From positions 1 to 64,000 of the forward strand of contig QXJR01000017.1 of NCBI GenBank assembly GCA_020975725.1: a DNA stretch of 64,000 nucleotides, in the 5' to 3' direction. Below the pieces are notes generated by a model. That model worked only from the letters and a program-made list of their open reading frames with translations. It did no database searches and was not told the origin of the DNA. The stretch is from Picocystis sp. L7 (lineage: Eukaryota; Chlorophyta; Picocystophyceae; Picocystales; Picocystaceae). The position numbers and the translations under genes were made by a program. Shown piece after piece: positions 51,386 through 61,982 of the stretch. Within the stretch, counting starts at the first letter, position 1; every line of letters begins with the position of its first letter.

Positions 51386-53563
51386 ATGGCTTTGGCGCGC
51401 ATCCGCCGCTTGGACGCGAGCGTTTCGAACCGCATCGCAGCTGGCGAGGTGGTGCAGCGACCTTCTTCCGCATTGAAAGAAGTGCTGGAGAACAGCCTGG
51501 ACGCTGGATCCACGCAGATCGCGGTGTCGGTGAAGGATGGTGGACACAAGGCGATGTCTGTGCAGGACAACGGACATGGCATCTCCTGCGAGGACCTCGC
51601 CATCCTGTGCGAAAGGCACACCACGTCGAAACTGGTGCAATTTGAAGACCTGGAAGACATGCACACCCTTGGATTCCGCGGCGAGGCTCTATCCAGCATC
51701 AGCTTTGTGGCTCACCTTACGGTCACCACCATGACAGGACAGGACAGGCATGCCTGGAAAGTCACCTACAATCAGGGGAAGATGGAGGAAGAAGGACCCA
51801 AACCGTGTGCTGGGCTACCTGGGACTACTATACTCGTGGAAGACTTGTTCTACAACGTGCCAACAAGGAGGAAAGCACTGAAGCACCCCAGCGACGAGTA
51901 CGGGAGGATTTTGGATGTGATCAGCAAGTATGCCGTCCTCAAGCAGAAGGTGTCCTTTACATGCAAAAAGCAAGGACAAAACAAGCCGGATCTCCACTCA
52001 CTTGGTAGAGGGACGAGGCTGGATGCAATACGGGCTATCTACGGCACACAGACAGCCAAGAGCATGGTAGAATTCAAGGGGACAATAGAGAAAGGAGAAA
52101 ACAGTGGGACCGACATCTCCTGCAAATATGAAGGATACTTGTCGAATGCAAATTACCTTGGAAAGAAAACGAACTTTTTGCTGTACATCAACGAGAGGGT
52201 GGTGGAATGTTCACCCATGAAGCGTGCTTTGGAGAATGTCTACAGCGCGGTCCTTCCCAAAGCCTCAAAGCCTTTCATCGTGCTCGTCCTTTCGCTGCCA
52301 CCAGGCCATGTGGATGTCAATCTGCATCCAACCAAGAGAGAGGTTGGTTTTTTGCACCAAGATGAACTGATCGGGGAAATGTGCAAGCTGGTGGAAGCTC
52401 GGCTGCTCATGTCAAATGATACCAGGATATTCAGAAGTGCAACGCGCGAGACCCAGATAGATGCAATGCTAGGGATCCGGCCATCCCAGAGGATGGAAGA
52501 CAAACGGGGAGAAGAAGACGAGGGCAAAGATAGCCCAAGTGCACATGTAGAAGTTAGCACTCAGAGAGCCAAGGCAGGCGGGGATCACAAACTCGTGCGC
52601 ACCGATGCAAGGATTCCACTCGGAAGCTTGGAAAAGTTCATCAAACGCCCCAAAAGGCTGTCTACATCTGTGGACGAAAAAGAAAATCCGTCCAGCAGCC
52701 CAGTGGAGGTCCAAGATAGAGGGGTGCAGGTGGACCAGGGGGCCAGCCTTTGCAGGGCTGTCCGCCAAAAACCCAATCCACCACAACCGAGTGAGCTGAG
52801 TAGTGTTCAAGAGCTGCTGAGTGAAGTGGACAGAGATTGTCATAGGGGATTGCTTGAGGTGGTGAGGAGCCACTCGTATGTAGGCATGGCAGATGGATCT
52901 TTGGCGCTCGTTCAACACCAGACCAAATTGTACCTGTTGGACATGGAAACACTCAGCCGGGACATGATGTACCAGCAGGTTCTGCGTAGATTCGAACACT
53001 TCAACCAGATTCGCTTTTCCATACCAGCCCCCTTGAAGGAGTTGTTGTTGTTGGGCTTGGATGAAGAGGAAGAGGAAGGCAACTGGTCTCCGGAAGATGG
53101 TCCGAAGGCTGAGATAGCCGACCTGTCGGTGAAACTTTTGCTTGACAAAGCTGCCATGCTGGCTGAATATTTCGGCATTGAAATCGACAGTCAAGGGAAC
53201 CTCCTTGCCATTCCCACAGTCATTGAAGAATACGTCCCAGACTGGTTCAACTTGCCCAAGTTCGTCTTGAGCGTCGTGAGGGACGTCAACTGGAAGGAAG
53301 AGAAAGCATGTTTTCACACTGTCGCTCGTTGCATAGCAGAATTTTATCAGGTATCGTCGAGAGGAGTCAAACCTTCCACGGACCCCCCAGAGGAGGACAG
53401 TCCTTTGTGCAGGAACGAGGAGGAATTTCTTTGGACCATCCAGCACGTGCTGTTCCCTGCCATGAGAAATTTTCTGCTGCCACCTCGCGGGCGAGAGCGA
53501 GATGGTAGCGTCGTCCAAGTGGCTTGCCTGGAGAAACTGTACAAAATATTCGAGAGGTGCTGA
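51386..53563 (+). CDS. MLH1: DNA mismatch repair protein MLH1
   Basis: The product is 725 residues from the ATG at 51386 (the preceding in-frame codon that opens the frame is GTG). The N-terminal GHKL ATPase is intact: IAAGEVVQRPSSALKEVLEN, DNGHGI and TLGFRGEALSSI, then the S5-like domain with FYNVPTRRKAL and VDVNLHPTKREVGFL. A linker (about 355-470) is acidic and Ser-rich. The C-terminal dimerisation domain starts around 490 and ends FERC, the invariant MLH1 terminus needed by the MutL-alpha endonuclease of its partner. MLH1 pairs with PMS1/PMS2 and MLH3 in mismatch repair and meiotic crossing over. It is a single uninterrupted exon. Confidence 0.97.
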   Translation: MALARIRRLDASVSNRIAAGEVVQRPSSALKEVLENSLDAGSTQIAVSVKDGGHKAMSVQDNGHGISCEDLAILCERHTTSKLVQFEDLEDMHTLGFRGEALSSISFVAHLTVTTMTGQDRHAWKVTYNQGKMEEEGPKPCAGLPGTTILVEDLFYNVPTRRKALKHPSDEYGRILDVISKYAVLKQKVSFTCKKQGQNKPDLHSLGRGTRLDAIRAIYGTQTAKSMVEFKGTIEKGENSGTDISCKYEGYLSNANYLGKKTNFLLYINERVVECSPMKRALENVYSAVLPKASKPFIVLVLSLPPGHVDVNLHPTKREVGFLHQDELIGEMCKLVEARLLMSNDTRIFRSATRETQIDAMLGIRPSQRMEDKRGEEDEGKDSPSAHVEVSTQRAKAGGDHKLVRTDARIPLGSLEKFIKRPKRLSTSVDEKENPSSSPVEVQDRGVQVDQGASLCRAVRQKPNPPQPSELSSVQELLSEVDRDCHRGLLEVVRSHSYVGMADGSLALVQHQTKLYLLDMETLSRDMMYQQVLRRFEHFNQIRFSIPAPLKELLLLGLDEEEEEGNWSPEDGPKAEIADLSVKLLLDKAAMLAEYFGIEIDSQGNLLAIPTVIEEYVPDWFNLPKFVLSVVRDVNWKEEKACFHTVARCIAEFYQVSSRGVKPSTDPPEEDSPLCRNEEEFLWTIQHVLFPAMRNFLLPPRGRERDGSVVQVACLEKLYKIFERC

Positions 53564-53760
53564 AATCCCCTTCTTTCATCACGCGGTGAACAGGTCTCTT
53601 CCTTTTCACAACGCAGCTTTTCTTGCACTACGAGTTCCGCCAAATGGTCCACCGTCAGGTGAGATGCAGCATCGACTTTTATCAAAAAGGTACAAGTACA
53701 ACGCGAAACCCCAGCTTCCTATCAAATTCCATGAGTTTCCTTCCTGAGGGTCCTTGCGAC

Positions 53761-53832
53761 TCCCATGTAGTCTAGTCGGTTAGGATACCTGGCTTTCACC
53801 CAGGCGACCCGGGTTCGATTCCCGGCGTGGGA
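53761..53832 (+). tRNA. tRNA-Glu (anticodon TTC)
   Basis: A 72-base cloverleaf with acceptor TCCCATG pairing with CGTGGGA, anticodon stem CCTGG/CCAGG around the loop CTTTCAC (anticodon TTC, codon GAA), and T arm GGGTTCGATTCCC matching the B box. There is no intron and no encoded CCA. Confidence 0.95.
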
Positions 53833-53839
53833 ACATTCC

Positions 53840-53845
53840 TTTTTT
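53840..53845 (+). terminator. RNA polymerase III terminator
   Basis: Six T residues on the non-template strand, eight bases after the tRNA-Glu 3' end, fit a standard Pol III stop. Confidence 0.8.
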
Positions 53846-54477
53846 CTTGGGGTTTCGTTTCGGATCTTCTTCTTCTGGACTGGAAAGGTCCCTTCCCAAC
53901 CAGGGTCCTCCCTTTCGAGGGACTCGCAGTTGGGGTTCGTGTATCCTTTTCAAGGGAACGTGAACCGTGGCGTCCTCGCGTCGCCTGCGATGTCGAGCCT
54001 CGTGCCTGGAACGTCCTGTTGTGAGCGAGTGGACGCGCATGGTAGCCTTTTCGCTCTTTCAAAACAGCGGTGGGATGGAACCGACAGCAAACCTCCATCG
54101 GTTGGACGGCGGTGTGGCGTGGCAAACGATACAAACGAAGTCGACGTGTTCCAGGTGGAGGTGGGATGGAGACCGCACCGAGCTTTCGTCACGACCACCA
54201 CCTTCCGTCGGAAATGGCGCGCCTAGATCCACGTAAGAGGACGAAGGATCCCTGCAACGCACGCCTGCGATCGAACCTTCGTCCGTCGCGTACGCCAGTG
54301 CTTCGCTCCTGTCGTTCCGAAAGGAGACGTCCCGATCCTGGACCCCAGGGGAGTTTTTTCTCTCCGAGGGGCAGGGGGTCTCGTCGGTCAGGACACATGT
54401 GACATGTCCATGGCAACACAAGGCATCACAAGCGGAGGTGGCCAGGCGAGGCAGCAGCTGGGACGAGGCCAACCACG
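53846..54477. other. Intergenic, no gene seen
   Basis: Between tRNA-Glu and the next plus-strand gene. It has pyrimidine runs near 53850-53880 and no domain in any frame. It presumably holds the promoter of the following gene. Confidence 0.4.
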
Positions 54478-55560
54478 ATGTCCGAAAGGATGGAGAAAAG
54501 CATGGGACTGGTAGATACGGTGGAGGATCTGGGCACGAACACGGATATGGAACGAGGGGATGGGGAAGTTGGTGGGACAGGAAAAAACGCGAAAGAGTAC
54601 GACGGAGAACTGGAAGAGAACAGCTGTTGGCCCAAAGGGATGGTCCAAAGACTACTGGAAGAAGATTGGCAAGGATACGGACCCTGGAACAAGAAAGAGA
54701 AAATCTCGTTCGCCGTCTCCACTGGATGCATGGTGGTGTGCTTCACGGTCCTGGCCATTGTCGACAACACCTCCTTCATCAGAGGGGGTGGGCTCGACTG
54801 GCAACTCTGGGTTCGTGTCCTTGGCCAAATTCTCGCTATACACATGGTCAATTGGATACTGGGCTATTTCGTCGTGACCCACGACCTGCATGTGGGGTTC
54901 TCCAGGAAGATCGCACATTTCATCTTGTATGCGTCGCCCCTGCTCTTTTACGGTGTACTGGATGCCAGCAACAACAGCAAAATTGACACAGCCTGGAGCT
55001 CACTAGCATCCTTGGTTGCCCTATTTGCATCAATCAAGCCGGTGAGGAGGCGTGTTCCCCTCCTCTCTCTGATTCCTTTCATGGCATATGACAGAAAAGA
55101 AGATCGCCCACACACGATCGAATGGCTCGCTCTACAGACCGTGCAAATGCTAGCCATTGGGTTTGCACTCTCCATCTACTTGGATTACAAACAGGATGCC
55201 CCTATCCTTCTTGCCATCCCGCTCATCATAACTGCGGTGGGAGATGGCCTGGCAGAACCGGTCGGCGTGGTGTTTGGAACTCACAAGTTTGTTACTCCTG
55301 CGATTTGGTACAAGGGGAAATTTTGGTCTGGAAATTTCACTCGTTCTCTTGAGGGTAGTGCCGCTGTATTTATCGTCAGTGCAGCAACGGTGGCTGGGTT
55401 TTCTGCGTACTTGAACACAGTACAGCTGATCCTTTGCCTTTGCCTGATGCCACCCATCATGACCGTTGTAGAGGGATACGCACCACATACATGCGACAAC
55501 CCGGTTCTATTCCTGGTTGGATCCATCATCATCATATGTGTCATTGAGTTTGCTTCTTAG
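54478..55560 (+). CDS. CTP-transferase-type lipid kinase (dolichol/phytol/DAG kinase-like)
   Basis: The product is 360 residues with about eight to nine membrane segments after an acidic, Ser/Gly-rich N terminus (1-65). Family motifs: SRKIAHF (142-148), GDGLAEPVG (255-263) followed by a VFG, and RSLEGS (289-294). These match the CTP-dependent kinase group that includes SEC59 dolichol kinase, VTE5 phytol kinase and yeast DGK1. They phosphorylate an isoprenoid or lipid alcohol with CTP in the ER or plastid membrane. I cannot decide the substrate. No clear transit peptide is visible, which slightly favours the ER. Confidence 0.82.
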   Translation: MSERMEKSMGLVDTVEDLGTNTDMERGDGEVGGTGKNAKEYDGELEENSCWPKGMVQRLLEEDWQGYGPWNKKEKISFAVSTGCMVVCFTVLAIVDNTSFIRGGGLDWQLWVRVLGQILAIHMVNWILGYFVVTHDLHVGFSRKIAHFILYASPLLFYGVLDASNNSKIDTAWSSLASLVALFASIKPVRRRVPLLSLIPFMAYDRKEDRPHTIEWLALQTVQMLAIGFALSIYLDYKQDAPILLAIPLIITAVGDGLAEPVGVVFGTHKFVTPAIWYKGKFWSGNFTRSLEGSAAVFIVSAATVAGFSAYLNTVQLILCLCLMPPIMTVVEGYAPHTCDNPVLFLVGSIIIICVIEFAS

Positions 55561-55624
55561 GGTACCCTCTGTACCTGGACAGGAATATGCTGGAGGGACA
55601 GAAACCGCCATCGTGCGACGGTCT

Positions 55625-57480
55625 TCAATCGAGATGAATCTCGAGCTTTGCTTTTCTGGTTTGTTTGCCTGTCCCTTCAATCCCATAGAAACTTGCTAGG
55701 TGTTGAATGATTTCCTCGTTGGTATTACAGATGACCACTCCCGAGATTTCCTGATTATTCAGGGTGCCGTGGTGCTCGCATGATCCCAGAAAGTGGAGTA
55801 GACCATCGTACACACCATTGTAATTGCAAAGGATAAGGGGCACAGCAAACTTCGTGCCGAGCTTTTTAAGCTGCACTAACGTCAACAATTCAAAAAACTC
55901 GTCCATCGTCCCCAGCCCACCCGGTAGAAAAATGTATGCCGTGCGATCCAACTCTTGTTGACGCACCCCTGCATCGACAAGAGCCACCTTTCGAGGGGAG
56001 AGGAAGCGGCAGAATACAGTTGCTTCCGAGGGTAAGTAGGATTTGCCAGAAAGCACGGTGGTGCCTGCCTCCCTCTGTATACGTATCCCTGCAATCGGAA
56101 AACCTGCATCCGCTGCTCCCAACGTTGCCGCCTGCATCATTCCAGGACCACCGCCTGACCAAGTTGTGACCTGCAGCAGCTGTGCAACCTGCTTTCCCAA
56201 TTCCATGGCTTTTGCCCAGTAGGGACTATCTTCTTTCAGCCGCGCGCTACCGTAATACACTACACCCCTGCCTAACCTGTGAATCAAGGAATAGCACTGG
56301 AGCAGCTCTTCCTGCACGACCGAAGCTGATCCCCGTACAACCTCCTGTGCCAGCTCTCCATAAAGCTGGGCGTGTAACCACCTCCACCCTTCATCGATGA
56401 CTTCTCCACCTAGGTTCTGCACGACAGCTCCCCCTGACAAGCATCCGATTTCCGCACATCGCTTGGGCGCATGGTTGCTGAGGAGGCCAAAGAGGAAGCC
56501 AGCCTCGAACAAGTCCCCGGCCCCTGTTGTGTCTACCACCTTGGACACTGTACAGGCAGGCTGCGCAAACGTATCCATTCCCTTCTTTTTCACGAGGCAT
56601 CCGTTCTCTCCTAGGGTGAGCGCCACGGTGTCGACGTATCTTCCGACTTGCTGCAGGAAAGGTTCAAAGTCCTCGTTGTGATCCCCCATGTACTGCTTGG
56701 CTTCGTCTTCATTGCAGAAGACTACATCGACGTTACCGGATCGCAGCACCTTCTCCATTCGCTCTGCAAAGTCCCGTACCACTTCGAAGGATGCGAAGTC
56801 CAGCGCCACCATGCATCCTGCTTGCCTGGCCAGTCGGCAGGATGTTTCCACCAATTCCTCCCCATAAAAGGCATATCCTGGTATAATGGCCACCTTTGCC
56901 CCTTGGAAGTCTTCCAATTGCAATTCCTCGGCTCTGATTCTCACGGCATCGCTGAGGCATGGTCTCATGGTCCTTTGTCCGTCTTCTCCCACCAGCACCA
57001 CACACCTTCCCGTGGGTCCACTGACGTCTCTCATCCTCGTGGTGTCCACGCCCACTTGCTCCATCCCAGATCGAAACATGTTTCCCCATTCGTCGTCTCC
57101 CAGTGCACCGATGAGTCCCGCCGACACGTGGAATCCTGCGGCCATGCCTCTGGTGGTGTTGGCTGCACTGCCACCTGGTTGCGACACGAAGGGTCCCAGA
57201 TGCGACAGCATGTCTTGCACTTGTTTCACATGCACGCGTTGCGAGCCACCAGGCTTGCCGTTCGAGAGGAGCTGCAGCAGCTTCTCGGAAGACACCTTGG
57301 CGATGTGGTCCACCACCGCCACAGGCTGTTCTGCCACGTCAGCACGACTCCGCCGACGCATCCCCGCCACACGTTCCCCATCCGACGGTCGACACCCACC
57401 TGCAGGGCTACCACGTGGGGCGCAGAGGACCTGTGGGACTCCAGGGCGTCCCCTGCGACACCTGCACGTGGTGGGGCCAT
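55625..57480 (-). CDS. Fused pfkB (adenosine-kinase-like) and LOG enzyme
   Basis: The frame from 55625 reaches into a region needing an upstream exon. A likely model is exon 1 at 57396-57480 (ATG 57480) joined in phase 1 to 55625-57330 across a 65-base GTGTCG...GGCAG intron, giving 596 residues. The fallback start is ATG 57361. The N-terminal half is a pfkB kinase: PGGSAANTTRG, IGALGDDEWGNMF and VVDTTGAGDLFEAG, with catalytic Asp near 301. The C-terminal half is a LOG/lysine-decarboxylase-like domain: YYGSARLKED, SGGGPGMMQAA (420-430) and PGGLGTMDEFFE (498-509). LOG enzymes release free cytokinin from its riboside monophosphate, and adenosine kinase makes that monophosphate from the riboside. 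Inosine-guanosine or other purine kinase activity is also possible. Confidence 0.9.
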
Positions 57481-58489
57481 CGCCACGGTCCACGTTCCAA
57501 GCGCCCTTCCCCTTCGCTTCCCTTCCATCCACCCTTATCAACCCACCGGATGAACCTTCGACTTCACTGGAGACCTCCCTTCTAAGGAGGGTGGGGGAAA
57601 AGGAGGGACGCCTCGGTTCACGGATCCGGGTACGGGAGAAGAGAAGGAAACACGACGTGGTGGATGTCGCTCGTGATCGCACCTGGGACGAGAGTGTCTC
57701 AGGGTATCGTTGAGTTGTGTCCCTAGCACGTCCGGTTGGCTTCTTTCGTGCGGCGCTTCGTACTCCGTCGTGGAAGGCACATGGGAACGTGAAAGCGTGT
57801 GTCTGTTGCGCCGCTCTCACATCTCCTACAACGAAGTGGACGCTCTATCGTTGCCCACGGTCAACGATTGGTCGACACCGGTCCATTCGAGACCTTGCGA
57901 CGCTTCTCCTTCCTGGTACGAAGGTTTCCCTTCGTCACCTTCGAGACCATCACGTTCACTGGCTGGCACCTTGGTTGCTTACCTTTGGTTTGATCTCCAC
58001 AAGGCGTACAAGGTCGATTCGAAGGGAGACCGCCATTCCACCCATCAAGCGCGAACGATTCAGATTCCACGATAGGTTGAGTTGGATGCGATCGATGGGG
58101 GTGGTGTACGCATGGAAAGGGAAGGTCGCGCGATTGGCGGGCGTGGGACGGTGCATACGGTTCCACTGGATGGACGCGAGATGCATCCCTAGCGGAGGCT
58201 CCCTCGACGGCCTTGAGCCAGCCCGACCCCTTCCCCCCCATGCATGCATCCAACGGGATCCAGGACCGTTCCAATGCGCGCTCTCCACGAATTCCATCTC
58301 CATCCATTACCACGTTTGCTTCCGACACGTACCCAAGCCACCCATTTCTCCCCCTTGGAGTTAACCTCGGAATCAACCTCGGTTCCGTCGGGGTTCCACC
58401 CCTCCCCTTCGAAGTTTACATCGAAGTTAATCTCGTGGCGAAGGAGACCGTGTCCTTTTCGGCGCAGTTGGCGGCTTCCCCACGCACGT
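57481..58489. other. Divergent spacer, no supported gene
   Basis: About 1 kb between the pfkB-LOG gene (minus) and the VTT gene (plus). Frames are open on both strands without domains. A minus-strand ATG at 57528 could extend the pfkB-LOG exon 1 by 16 codons. Confidence 0.4.
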
Positions 58490-59347
58490 ATGGGCGTTCC
58501 TCGTCGCGCATTGGCGGTAGCAGCGGTGGGATCTGCCCTCCTGGTGCCTCGTTTCGTGGACACGCGCGCGTTCGCCGAACAGGCGCAGGCGTGGGTGGCA
58601 GCACAAGGTCCATGGGCACCTGTGGCACTCGTCGGCATTCATGCCGTTGCCTTGGCGCTGTGCTTCCCCTTCGCCATCGCGTTCGAGGTGCTGGCAGGTG
58701 CCCTTTTCGGAGTGCGTGTGGGAACGGCCGTGGTCATGGCGGCCAAAACCGCGGGTGCGTCGATGGCGTTCCTCCTCGCCAGGGCCATATTCAAACCGAA
58801 ACCAAACGCCGCCGCCGGAGGAATGGATAGCAAGACGAAGATGAAGAAGAGTGCAAGCGCAATGATGCTCTCTTCCGTGGCCAGGGGGGTGGAGAGAGAC
58901 GGATGGAAGTTCGTGTTCCTGGCGCGCTTGTCCCCTCTACCCTCCTACTCCCTCAACTATGGATTGGCGGCCACCAACATCCACTTTGGTGCCTTCCTCC
59001 TGGCTACCGTGATGGGACAGTCCTTGTTCGTGTGGCAAAACGTTTCCATGGGACATGCCGTGGTCCAGGCATCCACGAGCGATGCATGGACCATCGCGAA
59101 ACGATGGTCCATACCGATCCTCAGCAGCATCCTCATCGCACGCAAGGTCGCGAGCTACGCGAAGGAATACAGCGAGGAAGCCACCCATGACGGTAGAAAA
59201 GAGAGAGACGACGATCCCAAGGGCGATGCTCTCATGCAAGAGGAAGAGAAGAGCCCCGTCACCCCACAACCTGACAAAAGCGGGTTACCGGAAGAGAGCA
59301 CGAGCACGGTGCGGCGTTCGGCACGCCTGCGCAAGTCGAAACAATGA
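58490..59347 (+). CDS. VTT-domain (TVP38/TMEM64, DedA-like) membrane protein
   Basis: The ATG at 58490 gives 285 residues. Four to six hydrophobic segments lie at about 6-20, 42-75, 78-102 and 150-185. The VTT core shows FEVLAGALFGVRVGTAVV (65-82) and the hallmark FLARLSPLPSYSLNYGLA (143-160), where the R-x-P-x(2)-S-x(3)-N-Y signature is present with slight variation. Such proteins are lipid scramblase-like and help membrane traffic or plastid functions. A strongly basic tail, RRSARLRKSKQ, ends the protein after an acidic region. It converges on the purD-like gene. Confidence 0.86.
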   Translation: MGVPRRALAVAAVGSALLVPRFVDTRAFAEQAQAWVAAQGPWAPVALVGIHAVALALCFPFAIAFEVLAGALFGVRVGTAVVMAAKTAGASMAFLLARAIFKPKPNAAAGGMDSKTKMKKSASAMMLSSVARGVERDGWKFVFLARLSPLPSYSLNYGLAATNIHFGAFLLATVMGQSLFVWQNVSMGHAVVQASTSDAWTIAKRWSIPILSSILIARKVASYAKEYSEEATHDGRKERDDDPKGDALMQEEEKSPVTPQPDKSGLPEESTSTVRRSARLRKSKQ

Positions 59348-59421
59348 CCAATGCAACAACACGAGATGGTAAAAGAATAAGCGGCTGCTTGCTTGCACCA
59401 ACGTAAGACAGCGGCAGAAAA

Positions 59422-60813
59422 TCAATTCTTTTTCAGCCGTGCAACCGCCCTCCACCCGATGTCTCTCCGGCAGAATCCATCTGCCCATTCGATCCTATCG
59501 ACAGCCTCGTATGCACGTCGTTGTGCCTCTGCGACATCCGACCCTTGAGCTGTGACACCAAGCACCCGCCCGCCCGCAGCCACACATTTCCCATTCTCTG
59601 ATTTCGTTCCCGCATGGAGGATCTTCACCCCGTCCACGCGCTCCGCTTCGTGCAAGCCTTCAATGATGGTGCCTTTCTTGTAAGACCCTGGGTAGCCCTT
59701 AGCGGCCATGACTACCACCAATGCAGTTTTCGGAGACCAGTCCAACTGCCTTTCTCCCAGCCTTCCATCACAGGCAGCGATCAGCACATCCACAAGATCC
59801 GAATTCAGCCTGGACATGAGGCACTGGCACTCTGGATCCCCAAACCGGATGTTGTGTTCCAAGAGCTTCGGCTCGCCGGTCTTTCTATCTATCATCAGCC
59901 CGGCGAACAGCGTGCCGGTGAACGGGCACCCTTCCTTTTCCATGCCCTCGATGGTGGGCTTCACAATGGTCTTCATGACTCTTTCCTCCATCTCTTTGGT
60001 CAGCACCGGGGCAGGAGAGTACGCGCCCATCCCTCCGGTATTCGGCCCGGTGTCGCCCTCTCCCACTGCTTTGTGATCTTGCGCAGAGGCCAGTGCGAGT
60101 GCTTCCCCTCCTCCAACGATGGCAAAAAAGGAGGCCTCCTCTCCATCCAAGAACTCCTCCACCACCACTTCTTTCCCCGCACTGCCGAACAAACCTTCCA
60201 CCAGCATGCTGTCCACAGCTGCGCATGCTTCTTCCACGGTCTGGGCGACGATGACGCCTTTCCCAGCAGCCAATCCGTCCGTTTTGACCACGATGGGTGC
60301 TCCTTGCTGGCGTATGTACACCTTGGCAGCATCTGGATCGGTGAAGGTGGCGTAATGGGCAGTAGGGATCCCATATTTCTGGCACAATTCCTTCATGAAG
60401 CTCTTGGAACCTTCCAGCCGTGCAGCCATGGCGCTGGGTCCGAAGCAGCGCACACCAGCCGCCACCAGTGCGTCGGCCAGGCCATCCACCAGCGGTTGTT
60501 CGGGTCCCACCACCACCAGCTGCACCTCTTGCTCCTTGCAGAAACGCACCACCGCCTCGTGGTCGTCCACGTCCAGATCCCAAACGCGCACGCCTGGTTC
60601 GTTGGCGATGCCGAAGTTCCCAGGCGCGCAGTGTAGCTCGCCGCACGTTGCCGACTGGGAGAGGCGCCAGCAGAGCGCATGCTCGCGACCACCTCCTCCC
60701 ACGACCAGCACGTTTCGCTTCCGATCCGCAGGAGCGCTTGGAAGCGAAAAAGACGCGCGCACGACGCAAGGAAAGCGCGTGCGACGCGGCTGGAGGACCC
60801 GCGCACACGCCAT
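59422..60813 (-). CDS. purD: Phosphoribosylamine-glycine ligase (GAR synthetase)
   Basis: The product is 463 residues. The first 30 (Ala, Arg, Ser, Val-rich) look like a plastid transit peptide, consistent with plastid purine synthesis in plants. The ATP-grasp fold is complete: [66 protein letters not shown], and [11 protein letters not shown] (metal and ATP site). It catalyses the second step of de novo purine synthesis. It is monofunctional, unlike the trifunctional animal protein, and matches plant and bacterial PurD. It is divergent from the zinc-finger gene only in part: both lie on the minus strand, with 239 bases between. Confidence 0.96.
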   Translation of the reverse strand: MACARVLQPRRTRFPCVVRASFSLPSAPADRKRNVLVVGGGGREHALCWRLSQSATCGELHCAPGNFGIANEPGVRVWDLDVDDHEAVVRFCKEQEVQLVVVGPEQPLVDGLADALVAAGVRCFGPSAMAARLEGSKSFMKELCQKYGIPTAHYATFTDPDAAKVYIRQQGAPIVVKTDGLAAGKGVIVAQTVEEACAAVDSMLVEGLFGSAGKEVVVEEFLDGEEASFFAIVGGGEALALASAQDHKAVGEGDTGPNTGGMGAYSPAPVLTKEMEERVMKTIVKPTIEGMEKEGCPFTGTLFAGLMIDRKTGEPKLLEHNIRFGDPECQCLMSRLNSDLVDVLIAACDGRLGERQLDWSPKTALVVVMAAKGYPGSYKKGTIIEGLHEAERVDGVKILHAGTKSENGKCVAAGGRVLGVTAQGSDVAEAQRRAYEAVDRIEWADGFCRRDIGWRAVARLKKN

Positions 60814-61052
60814 GGCGTCGCAAGGACGTATGTTCGGCCAGCTCTCCAGGGCATGAGGACGTGCATTCGACGGACGAGAGACGAAACGAATGCATGACGT
60901 TCACATCCGCACCTCGAATTCGCTTGAGACGGCAGATGCAGTCGAGGAAGCGATGCTGGACGACGAAAGGTCCGCTGTGCGCCGAGGTGGAGGATGGAGG
61001 TGGAGTCAAGAGGAGGGCCAGGGAAGTTTTATTGGACGCTGCGCTGCTGCTT

Positions 61053-61982
61053 TCATCCGTGGCAGTTCTTCATGTGGTTCTTCAGCTTGTACTCGTGCAA
61101 GTACTTCTTGTCACAGCCTGGTACGGGACAGATGTGGTAGCTGTCACCGGTGTGGGTTCGCATGTGTGTGCGAAGGTTGAAGTCCAAGGAGAAGGCTTTG
61201 TTGCAACCCGGATAGGTGCACACAAAAGGCTTCTCGCCCGTATGTGACACAAAGTGACGCTTGAGCTTGGACCGTTCCGTGAAGCTCTTTCCACAACCCT
61301 CATAGTGGCAAATGAACCGCCGCTCCCCGTGGACGGCTCGATGCCTCTTCAGCGCACCTGCATCCGCAAATCTTCCCCCGCACCCGTCTTGATCGCACAC
61401 GTACACTTTATCGGGTCCGCCAGAACTCATTTCCGGAGACTTGGGTTCCTGAGGGTTGGATTCGTATCCACTGGGCGTGGCCGCTTCGACCTGCACACCG
61501 CCTGCAGGCGAAGGCAAGCTGGTGGCATCAGCGATCTTTCCTGCGGGTTCAGGTGCGTTTTCCTCGTCCTCCTTCGTCTTGGGAAGTTCCTCCTTGGGGT
61601 ATGTGTTCGTTTGGTTTCGTTCCGTATCCCTTCGCGTCTCTTCGATTCCACTCCAACGTTTGAGTTTGATCTGTCCCGTGCCCAACAAGGTGGGCTGCTC
61701 CAGCCAATCGCATTTCCACTTCCGAAACCGCGGCTCAGGCGAGTATGATCCATGGTTGGGCGTGGGTGCGCTGGCCTCCACCTCTTTCTTGCTCTTCTTC
61801 GTCACTCTGGGCACGGAATCCCGGTTGGTGAGGCATGATTTCTTCAGGTGCGGATGCAAGCACGTGTGGCAGTGTCCACACCTCGGGATCGCGCTCGCAC
61901 GGGTTCCCCTGCTTCGTGCGCCTGGATGGGGAGCAGGTGGCTTCAGCACCACCTTCAGGGAAGGGGTCTTGGCCTCTTCCAT
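61053..61982 (-). CDS. C2H2 zinc-finger protein (YY1-like) with CXXC-like motif
   Basis: The ATG at 61982 gives 309 residues. Four C2H2 fingers follow one another at 194-218, 224-247, 253-277 and 283-308, with TGEKP-type linkers (HTGEKPFVCT), in the arrangement of YY1/TFIIIA-like factors. Near the N terminus CGHCHTCLHPHLKKSC (35-50) resembles half of a CXXC motif that binds unmethylated CpG. Between them are acidic and Pro/Ser-rich stretches. A transcription-factor role is likely, the target unknown. YY1 itself has no CXXC half, so the domain mix is unusual. Confidence 0.85.
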   Translation of the reverse strand: MEEAKTPSLKVVLKPPAPHPGARSRGTRASAIPRCGHCHTCLHPHLKKSCLTNRDSVPRVTKKSKKEVEASAPTPNHGSYSPEPRFRKWKCDWLEQPTLLGTGQIKLKRWSGIEETRRDTERNQTNTYPKEELPKTKEDEENAPEPAGKIADATSLPSPAGGVQVEAATPSGYESNPQEPKSPEMSSGGPDKVYVCDQDGCGGRFADAGALKRHRAVHGERRFICHYEGCGKSFTERSKLKRHFVSHTGEKPFVCTYPGCNKAFSLDFNLRTHMRTHTGDSYHICPVPGCDKKYLHEYKLKNHMKNCHG

